Of a DNA stretch of 34,154 nucleotides, positions 29,044 through 34,154 are shown piece after piece. Position 1 is the stretch's first letter. Each line of letters starts with the position of its first letter. Made by a program: the position numbers and the translations under genes. Under the pieces are notes generated by a model that was not told the DNA's origin, did not search any database, and saw only the letters and a program-made list of their open reading frames with translations. The stretch spans positions 1-34,154 of the forward strand of contig JAGPUW010000017.1 of assembly GCA_018069465.1 (NCBI GenBank). Direction: 5' to 3'. This stretch comes from Gammaproteobacteria bacterium. GTDB lineage: Bacteria > Pseudomonadota > Gammaproteobacteria > Pseudomonadales > Porticoccaceae.

Positions 29044-30246
29044 ATGGATTTCGATTATTCCGACAAAGTACGGGATCTGCAGCTGCGGGTTCAGGACTTT
29101 ATGGACCGCGTCATCTATCCCAACGAAGCACTTTTTTACCAGCAGCTCGAAGAAGGTGGGCGCTGGTGTAAACCCGCCGTGCTGGAAGAAATGAAGGAGC
29201 AGGCCAAGAAAGAGGGTTTGTGGAACCTGTTTCTACCTGAGAGTGATCGTGGAGCCGGACTGACCAACCTCGAATATGCCCCTTTGTGTGAAATTATGGG
29301 CAAAAGCAAATTTGCCTCCGAGGTCTTTAATTGCTCGGCACCCGACACCGGCAATATGGAAACCATCGAGCGCTACGGTAGCGAAGAGCACAAAGAAAAG
29401 TGGTTGCAGCCCCTGCTCAACGGTAAAATCCGCTCCGCTTTTTGTATGACTGAGCCGCTGGTTGCCTCCTCTGATGCCACCAATATTGAAACCAGCATCA
29501 TTCGCGATGGCGATGACTATGTCATTAATGGCCGCAAATGGTTTGCTTCCGGTGTCCACGAGCCCGATTGTAAAATCTGGATTGTCATGGGTAAAACTGA
29601 CCCAACAGCCGCCAAGCACGTGCAGCAGTCGATGATTCTCGTTGAGCCGTCGACACCGGGTATTACTGTTGTTCGCTGGGTGCCAGTGTTTGGTTATGAC
29701 GATGCGCCCCACGGCCATGCCGAAGTTCTTTTTGAAAATGTGCGCGTGCCAGTATCGAATATTCTTCTCGGTGAGGGTCGTGGTTTTGAAATTGCCCAGG
29801 GTCGCCTTGGCCCAGGCCGTATTCACCACTGCATGCGTGTTATAGGCGTTGCTGAGCGCGCCCTCGAACTGATGTGCAAAAGGGCGATGAGTCGTGTTGC
29901 CTTTGGCAAAAAAGTGTCTGAGCAAGGTGTTTGGCTGGAGCGTATTGCCGATGCCCGCATCAATATTGAAATGACTCGCCTGCTGACACTCAAAGCGGCG
30001 TACATGATGGACACCGTTGGCAATAAAGTGGCCCGTGCTCAAATCGCCATGATTAAGGTCGCTGCTCCGATTGCCGCGCTGAAAATTATTGATGATGCCA
30101 TTCAGGTTTATGGCGCCTGTGGTGTGACCGAAGATGTTGGCCTGGCTCGCGCCTACGCGCACACTCGCATCCTGCGTATTGCCGATGGCCCCGATGAAGT
30201 GCACCGCAATCAAATCGCCCGGCTCGAACTGAAAAAGCATATGTAA
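29044..30246 (+). CDS. Acyl-CoA dehydrogenase (ACAD10/11-like)
   Basis: FAD enzyme for alpha,beta-dehydrogenation of acyl-CoA, 400 residues. The three ACAD domains are recognisable: an N-terminal helical part, a central beta part ([28 protein letters not shown]) and a C-terminal helical part ([20 protein letters not shown]). At the place of the catalytic Glu of MCAD-type enzymes (YEGT) it has ADGPDEVH (Asp381), the ACAD10/11 subfamily pattern. Those enzymes prefer unusual, branched or hydroxylated acyl chains. A strong GGAGG lies before ATG 29044. It is divergent from the racemase gene, and a clear terminator follows. Confidence 0.9.
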   Translation: MDFDYSDKVRDLQLRVQDFMDRVIYPNEALFYQQLEEGGRWCKPAVLEEMKEQAKKEGLWNLFLPESDRGAGLTNLEYAPLCEIMGKSKFASEVFNCSAPDTGNMETIERYGSEEHKEKWLQPLLNGKIRSAFCMTEPLVASSDATNIETSIIRDGDDYVINGRKWFASGVHEPDCKIWIVMGKTDPTAAKHVQQSMILVEPSTPGITVVRWVPVFGYDDAPHGHAEVLFENVRVPVSNILLGEGRGFEIAQGRLGPGRIHHCMRVIGVAERALELMCKRAMSRVAFGKKVSEQGVWLERIADARINIEMTRLLTLKAAYMMDTVGNKVARAQIAMIKVAAPIAALKIIDDAIQVYGACGVTEDVGLARAYAHTRILRIADGPDEVHRNQIARLELKKHM

Positions 30247-30297
30247 TTCCTGACCCTGTCAATTGCTTATGTAAGCGCTGCGATTTTTGCACACGCT

Positions 30298-30337
30298 AAA
30301 AAAGGCCTGCTTTCTCTTGTAAAGTAGGCCTTTTTTT
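30298..30337 (+). terminator. Bidirectional rho-independent terminator
   Basis: AAAAAAGGCCTGCTTT, a 7-base loop, then AAAGTAGGCC and seven T. One G-T wobble interrupts a 10-bp stem. It lies 52 bases after the acyl-CoA dehydrogenase stop. Confidence 0.9.
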
Positions 30338-30366
30338 ATTTATCCTCACAAAACAACTTTGTAATG

Positions 30367-30398
30367 ACCACCCGGCGAATCAACATTTACCGGGTGGT
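30367..30398 (+). repeat. Perfect 9-bp inverted repeat upstream of SDR gene
   Basis: ACCACCCGG (30367-30375) and CCGGGTGGT (30390-30398) with a 14-base loop, 36 bases before the SDR ATG. It may be an operator or a leader hairpin in the mRNA. Confidence 0.5.
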
Positions 30399-30434
30399 TT
30401 GACCATTTTTTGATTCAATAATAAGGAAAATAAA

Positions 30435-31208
30435 ATGCCTGCAAATCTAAAAAGAGAACCGCACAGAGGCCACGCCTTAATTACCGGCGCCATTGGCGGT
30501 CTGGGTACGGCCATGACCAAACAACTCATTTCGGAAGGTATTCCGGTTATCGGTTGTGATCGTAAAGCTGACGAACTCGATGCCTGGCGAGCCAGAGAGC
30601 TGAACGAAGAGCAGAGCAAGATGGTAACGCTCTTCCCCCTCGATATTACCAAGGAGGAACTGGTTCAGGAGCTGGCTACAGAGTTAGAGCAGCGCGGTAT
30701 TCACATCGCCTATTTGATTAATAATGCCGGTATTCAAGGACCGGGCAAGGCCTGGGAGATGGACACCAAAACCTGGGATAGAGTGGTTAAAGTGAATATG
30801 TACGGCACCTTCTTTCTCTGCCGCGCCTTTTCCAAACAAATGGTCGAAGCCGGTTTTGGGCGCATTCTCAATTTCGCCTCACTGGCAGCCTATAACCCAC
30901 CCAAAGACTGGGGTAGCTACGCAGCAGCAAAGGCTGGCGTACTCGGCTATACCCGCTCACTGGCACTCGACCTCGCGCCCAACGGCGTGACCGTGAATGT
31001 TATCGTGCCCGGTTTAATTATGCACGATGGCCTACGCGAGACAATCACTGATCGCTTTGTTGAGAAAATGGAGGAGGCCGTGCCGATGAAGCGCAGTGGC
31101 AAGCCGGAGGAAATTGCGGCGGCTGCGTCTTTCTTTATGTCGGAGGGGTCTTCCTTTGTTACGGGGCAGACTATGCATGTTAATGGGGGGATGTTTTTAC
31201 CGGGCTAG
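30435..31208 (+). CDS. Short-chain dehydrogenase/reductase (FabG-like)
   Basis: Classical SDR of 257 residues. The NAD(P) motif is TGAIGGLG at 17-24, NNAG is at 96-99, and the catalytic Ser149, Tyr162 and Lys166 are in NFASLAAYNPPKDWGSYAAAK. The end, FVTGQTMHVNGGMF, is FabG-like. With the adjacent dehydrogenase and racemase it could serve in CoA-ester oxidation, but it has its own leader after a terminator. A TAAGGAAA ribosome site precedes the ATG. It is the last chromosomal gene before the integron. Confidence 0.88.
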   Translation: MPANLKREPHRGHALITGAIGGLGTAMTKQLISEGIPVIGCDRKADELDAWRARELNEEQSKMVTLFPLDITKEELVQELATELEQRGIHIAYLINNAGIQGPGKAWEMDTKTWDRVVKVNMYGTFFLCRAFSKQMVEAGFGRILNFASLAAYNPPKDWGSYAAAKAGVLGYTRSLALDLAPNGVTVNVIVPGLIMHDGLRETITDRFVEKMEEAVPMKRSGKPEEIAAAASFFMSEGSSFVTGQTMHVNGGMFLPG

Positions 31209-31367
31209 GGTTTTCTATGACTAGGGTCTAGGGCAGGGTGGCCGGAAAATGGCTGCCTTGCTATGCGCTTGTTTGAGTTTGTAAATAAGCGATGTTTTTT
31301 ACGCTGATCTCGTCGGGCTGTTGCAAATGGGTGAAGGGGTTTTATAGGGGCTGTCCTTGTTAAGCTG

Positions 31368-32348
31368 TTAAATATCCAGCGGCGATGTGACAGCCAGTGC
31401 GCCCCGACCTACCACATGGGTATAAATCTCTGTTGTTTTCACATCAGCATGGCCCAGCAGGGTTTGCACCGTGCGAATATCGTAATTCATCTCCAGTAGG
31501 CGTGTTGCAAAACTGTGGCGGAAGGTATGGCAGCTGGCTTGCTTGTGAATACCCGCACGCTGAATGGCCCGTTTCACCGCTCTCTGCAATGACTGCTCGC
31601 CAATATGATGACGCCGAACAAGCTCAGAGCGGGGGTCAATGGCGCGCTGCCTGGCGGGAAACACATACTGCCAGGCGAGCTCTGTGGCTGCATTAGGGTA
31701 CTTGCGGCAAAGCGCATAAGGTAAATACACCGCGCCAAAACCCTCGGCAAGATCGTAGGCGTGTAATTGTTGCGAGTGCTCAATGGCTTGCTGTAAAGCG
31801 GGAATGATTTTTTCGGGCAAGGGTGTCACACGGTCTTTACTGCCTTTGCCATTGCGCACCACCAATTGTTTCAAATTGAAATCGACATCCTTAACCCGCA
31901 AGCGCACACATTCCATTACCCGCAAGCCCGCCCCGTACAGCAAAGCCGCCATCACATAATGCCGAGCGTCGAGCTGCGCCAGCACCGCGTTAGCCTCCTG
32001 ATGGGAAAATACCGTGGGTATACGTGGTGCCCGCTGCGAATAAGTGAATGAAATAGCCTCTTCAATCGGCTGCTTTAAAACTTCGCGATACATAAACACC
32101 AGCGCATTTAAAGCGGTACGCTGGGTGGCGGGTGCGACATGCCGATCAATGGCCAGATGATTCAAATAAGCCCCCACCTCATCAGCCCCCATATCTTTAG
32201 GGTGGCGCTTATGATGGAAGTAGATGAAATTCTTAATCCAGTGCAAATAGGTGTGCTCGGTCTTAATACTGTAATGCTTGCAAAGAATGACCTGGCGTAT
32301 CTGCTCAAGAAAAGGACTGGCCTTGGGAGTGGAAATGTCATTGCGCAT
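31368..32348 (-). CDS. intI: Integron integrase IntI
   Basis: Tyrosine recombinase of 326 residues that recombines attI and attC sites to capture or shuffle gene cassettes. The catalytic set is complete: Arg143 (GAGLRVMECVRL), Lys168 region (NGKGSKDR), His274 and Arg277 (CHTFRHSFATRLL), His300 (LLGHADVKTTEIYTH) and Tyr309. The IntI-specific insertion that sets it apart from XerC/D is present at about 213-248 (RKYPNAATELAWQYVFPARQ, then SELVRRHHIGE). The N-terminal SAM-like domain is intact. It faces away from the cassettes, the classic integron layout. A GGGTGA ribosome site lies before ATG, and a LexA box lies 14 bases upstream. Confidence 0.96.
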   Translation of the reverse strand: MRNDISTPKASPFLEQIRQVILCKHYSIKTEHTYLHWIKNFIYFHHKRHPKDMGADEVGAYLNHLAIDRHVAPATQRTALNALVFMYREVLKQPIEEAISFTYSQRAPRIPTVFSHQEANAVLAQLDARHYVMAALLYGAGLRVMECVRLRVKDVDFNLKQLVVRNGKGSKDRVTPLPEKIIPALQQAIEHSQQLHAYDLAEGFGAVYLPYALCRKYPNAATELAWQYVFPARQRAIDPRSELVRRHHIGEQSLQRAVKRAIQRAGIHKQASCHTFRHSFATRLLEMNYDIRTVQTLLGHADVKTTEIYTHVVGRGALAVTSPLDI

Positions 32349-32362
32349 AAATCACCCGATAA

Positions 32363-32378
32363 CTGTTTTTATAAACAG
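32363..32378 (-). promoter_or_regulatory. LexA (SOS) operator of intI
   Basis: CTGTTTTTATAAACAG fits the gammaproteobacterial LexA consensus CTGT-N8-ACAG exactly and has an AT-rich centre; the outer bases (TACTGT on the minus strand) also fit. It starts 14 bases before the intI ATG, so LexA would block transcription. Confidence 0.88.
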
Positions 32379-32419
32379 TAGTTACCAGAGGCCAGAAAAT
32401 CAAGTTAGACGACCTGGAG

Positions 32420-32441
32420 TTTTACGTCTAGTGACGTAAAA
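32420..32441. repeat. Palindrome 1 of the integron leader
   Basis: TTTTACGTC (32420-32428), loop TAGT, GACGTAAAA (32433-32441), a perfect 9-bp stem. A partial copy of the motif (ACGTCGGGGTGGG) follows at once. Confidence 0.7.
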
Positions 32442-32526
32442 CGTCGGGGTGGGATTTTAGGATATAGCCTAAGCTATTGTAATAGGTGAGTTTATTACGG
32501 TATTGGCTCGGTGCGCCTGGACAGAA

Positions 32527-32564
32527 TACGTCGGGTGACGTAGAGTTTTGCGTCACCCGACGTA
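32527..32564. repeat. Palindrome 2 of the integron leader
   Basis: TACGTCGGGTGACG (32527-32540) and CGTCACCCGACGTA (32551-32564), perfect 14-bp arms with a 10-base loop. Confidence 0.85.
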
Positions 32565-32653
32565 GATTTAGAAAAGCGCGATGATGGGTAAAGAAAAATA
32601 TAGCTATAAACCAATGGCTTAGGTAAGATTACGGAGAATTTAAATTGGAAAAG

Positions 32654-32691
32654 TGCGTCAGGCGACGTAGTTTATTACGTCGGGTGACGCA
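32654..32691. repeat. Palindrome 3 of the integron leader
   Basis: TGCGTCAGGCGACGTA (32654-32669) and TACGTCGGGTGACGCA (32676-32691), 14 of 16 bases complementary around a 6-base loop. It ends 9 bases before the attI core and shares its motif with palindrome 2. Confidence 0.85.
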
Positions 32692-32700
32692 GACTTAGCT

Positions 32701-32709
32701 GTTACAAAT
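32701..32709 (+). other. attI: attI core / left boundary of cassette 1
   Basis: GTTACAAAT. Recombination would occur after the G at 32701. It is the exact reverse complement of ATTTGTAAC at 33400-33408, the 1L end of the first attC, as expected for the two ends of one cassette. Confidence 0.65.
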
Positions 32710-33514
32710 ATTACAAGGTTCCAATAATCGAATGAATACATGGGAAGTAACTTGGAAATCATACGACTATCATAGCAGTAGGGCTAAAATATTCATTGAA
32801 ACTATTTCTATGGTATCCCTTGGTGAGCGCCTATGGATTTTGTTTATTTTTCTGTTATTCATAATTTCAATATTTGCATTTTTGGCAATGTTCTTACTAC
32901 AAGCTACTTTCATAGAAATGCTTGGTTTCATAACATCACTTATAGCATCAGAAGTATTGCTTTTGTTGAAACTAGAATCTGTAAAAAAACTGTATATTGA
33001 CGAGCATCTTGGTGGTGAAGAAAACTCTAAATCGCCTCCCGATAACCGACATCAAAGAAAGACTAGGTATATGAAGTTTAGTATGAAGTTAAAAGAAAAA
33101 GGTATTAATGCTGAAATGCTTCCTGATATTCATAAGGCACTATCAGCAAAACAGGAATTAGAAAAAGAAAGTAATTTATACGTAAAAAATTATTTGAGTT
33201 TTGCATTGGGGCTATTGTCAGGGATGTTGTTGGTGTTTAGCCGACAAATGGAACTTACTCATTTAATATTTTCCATTATAGGATTTGGAACTGTTAGTTT
33301 CTTCGCATATTTTTTATTAAGTATGTTTCCTAGCAGTATGGAAAAGCTAAAAGAATTAAATTATTTTCTAATATTATATGAGCAGGAAATATAACCATAA
33401 TTTGTAACAAGTTGCTGCATCGGACAGCCAAAAGCATCGGCCTTTTTGTGCGAGTCGCTTCGCTCTATATTCGCACAAAAACCCCGCTACTTTTATCTGC
33501 CCATGAGCAAAACG
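32702..33514 (+). mobile_element. Integron gene cassette 1
   Basis: About 813 bases from the attI crossover to the attC crossover. It holds one open frame and ends in a full attC. Its bases are clearly richer in A and T than the chromosome to the left, a common sign of captured cassettes. Confidence 0.75.
32732..33394 (+). CDS. Cassette-encoded four-pass membrane protein, unknown function
   Basis: Protein of 220 residues that I do not recognise. Predicted spans are about 35-56 and 60-81, then a charged cytoplasmic-like loop (82-150, with KKLYIDEHLGGEENSKSPPD and a Lys/Glu-rich helix), then spans at about 154-170 and 178-198. It has no signal peptide and no clear enzyme motif. ATG 32732 is 31 bases into the cassette, with only AAGG (32716-32719) as a weak ribosome site. 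The TAA stop lies just before the attC. Base composition is AT-rich. Integron cassette proteins are often unique membrane proteins; a defence or stress role is possible but not shown. Confidence 0.75.
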   Translation: MNTWEVTWKSYDYHSSRAKIFIETISMVSLGERLWILFIFLLFIISIFAFLAMFLLQATFIEMLGFITSLIASEVLLLLKLESVKKLYIDEHLGGEENSKSPPDNRHQRKTRYMKFSMKLKEKGINAEMLPDIHKALSAKQELEKESNLYVKNYLSFALGLLSGMLLVFSRQMELTHLIFSIIGFGTVSFFAYFLLSMFPSSMEKLKELNYFLILYEQEI

Positions 33515-33520
33515 TTATAT
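33402..33520 (+). other. attC: attC recombination site
   Basis: 119 bases. The 1L end TTGTAAC is at 33402-33408 and the 1R end GTTATAT at 33514-33520. The left arm (TTGCTGCATCGGACAGCCAA) pairs with the right arm (TTTTATCTGCCCATGAGCAA) except for two extra left-arm bases, G33417 and A33424, which match the extrahelical bases that IntI reads. The central stem TTTTTGTGCGA/TTCGCACAAAAA is at 33444-33482. The layout is that of an attC folded as single strand. Confidence 0.85.
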
Positions 33521-34154
33521 TTCAAAAGGAGAGTCTAGTGGTAAATCAGCCATTAACAAGCGGCGATCATAGTAAAATCATTATCTTTATTTTGCTTTTT
33601 TTACCGTCAGTGTTTTTTGGGGTCGGTGTAATCCCAGCAATATTTATTATTTTTGGGATATTCATGATGAAGAAAAATGAAGATTTCAGCCATATAGAAA
33701 CGGCTGTAAATAACTTCAAAGGTTACACTTTTCTTGCATTGTTAATAGGTGGTGGTTTCTCTGTATATTTTGGTTATCTGCACATGACAACCGAATATAC
33801 TGAGAATATGTACTCATGGGAAAAGTATGATGATGAATTTTATATTTCCTTATTGCTAACCTCGATACCAATCATGTATTTGATTTTTATAGCCAAGCTA
33901 TTTTTCAAACCATTAAGTCAGCATAGAGAGTGGGTAGAAGTAAATGGAATATTTTCTGCAAAAGCCAAATCACTTCCAAAGACAAAAGCAGAATCAGAGG
34001 TAGATATAATTAAAGGGCACCTCTAAAAATGCAGTTTTTTGACTAATTTTTACTAAGCCCTACCTTTTTTCTTTCCCTAATACGACTTATTGTCATTACG
34101 AATAATTATCAACACATATTTTGCCGATATAAATCGCGTCATTTACCCTTAGCG
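33515..34154 (+). mobile_element. Integron gene cassette 2 (right end not in window)
   Basis: Begins at the TTATATTTC after the attC crossover. It holds one open frame. Its own attC should end with a match to GAAATATAAC, but no such site or hairpin is seen after the gene up to 34154. The cassette may continue past the window or may have lost its attC. Confidence 0.55.
33538..34026 (+). CDS. Cassette-encoded small membrane protein, unknown function
   Basis: Protein of 162 residues starting at GTG 33538, with AAAAGGAGAG 4-13 bases upstream. The longer frame from 33412 begins inside the attC and is not a real N-terminus. Four predicted spans: about 14-28, 30-44, 63-81 and 102-124, then a hydrophilic tail (EWVEVNGIFSAKAKSLPKTK, ending DIIKGHL). 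The end is abrupt, and the sequence GGGCACCTCTAAAAATG at the stop could be a junction. I cannot name a family. Base composition is AT-rich like cassette 1. Confidence 0.7.
   Translation: MVNQPLTSGDHSKIIIFILLFLPSVFFGVGVIPAIFIIFGIFMMKKNEDFSHIETAVNNFKGYTFLALLIGGGFSVYFGYLHMTTEYTENMYSWEKYDDEFYISLLLTSIPIMYLIFIAKLFFKPLSQHREWVEVNGIFSAKAKSLPKTKAESEVDIIKGHL

Larger units (their letters stand above)
32349..32700. other. Integron leader / attI region without a gene
   Basis: About 350 bases between intI and the first cassette. It holds the LexA box, three related hyphenated palindromes, and a direct repeat AGTTTATTACG at 32489-32499 and 32669-32679. No open frame of note is seen. The integrase promoter must lie here on the minus strand, and any cassette promoter (Pc) on the plus strand; I cannot place either firmly. 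Confidence 0.6.

Noticed and set aside
29233-30240. 335-residue minus-strand open frame opposite the acyl-CoA dehydrogenase
   Set aside because: It is fully antisense to a gene with clear motifs and has no domain or ribosome site; it is a codon-bias shadow.
32420-32691. The leader palindromes as a CRISPR array
   Set aside because: There are only three units, they differ in sequence and length, they are hairpins rather than direct repeats with uniform spacers, and no cas gene is present.
33412-33537. First 42 residues of the long frame of cassette gene 2
   Set aside because: This part is the attC hairpin read as protein. GTG 33538 with AAAAGGAGAG is the better start.
34027-34154. Transposase gene end on the minus strand at the right edge
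   Set aside because: The longest minus-strand frame there is about 19 codons and shows no transposase motif, so an IS remains only a guess.

Overview
The window is a stretch of gammaproteobacterial chromosome with a mobile-DNA border at each end. The gene order nadB<>rpoE(algU)-rseA(mucA)-rseC(mucC)-mucD, then lepA-lepB-DUF4845-rnc-era-recO-acpS, cysM-relA-mazG, and prfB-lysS is the pattern of Pseudomonas-like and marine Cellvibrionales-like Gammaproteobacteria. Intermediate GC, an AlgP-type AT-hook protein and lipid-degradation enzymes fit a marine member of that group. This placement is inferred from synteny and protein character, not from a database search.

Positions 1-141 are the end of an IS66-type insertion sequence (start of a tnpA-like gene and a GTAAGCG terminus). 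Positions 208-5432 hold nadB, divergent from the envelope-stress sigma factor operon (rpoE, rseA, rseC, mucD). rseB is missing from that operon, and two matching sigma-E-like promoter motifs lie before rpoE and before rseA. Positions 5542-11394 are a translation/secretion/RNA-processing cluster (lepA, lepB, DUF4845, rnc, era, recO, acpS). RNase III there has Gly where the E. coli enzyme has catalytic Asp114. Positions 11583-15583 are cysM, relA and mazG. Positions 15759-21440 are adk, hemH, an AT-hook histone-like gene with a strong terminator, tsaB, uppP and a beta-hydroxyacid dehydrogenase. Positions 21679-27393 are an M18 aminopeptidase, an SDR, prfB with its programmed +1 frameshift, lysS and ung. 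A MITE-like inverted-repeat element follows ung. Positions 27580-31208 are lipid or CoA-ester genes: alpha-methylacyl-CoA racemase, divergent acyl-CoA dehydrogenase and a second SDR.

The most interesting part is 31368-34154, a chromosomal integron caught at its platform end. It has a complete IntI-type integrase on the minus strand with a perfect LexA box just before its start. A roughly 350-bp leader with three related hyphenated palindromes follows, then an attI core, then at least two AT-rich gene cassettes in the opposite orientation. A well-formed attC (33402-33520) with two extrahelical bases separates them. The start of cassette 1 (GTTACAAAT) is the exact reverse complement of its attC end (ATTTGTAAC), which fixes its boundaries from sequence alone. 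Both cassette genes encode small multi-pass membrane proteins that I do not recognise.

The core genes cover envelope-stress control, protein targeting and processing, ribosome and RNA maturation, the stringent response and nucleotide sanitation. The integron is the accessory module, and its integrase is apparently under SOS control.
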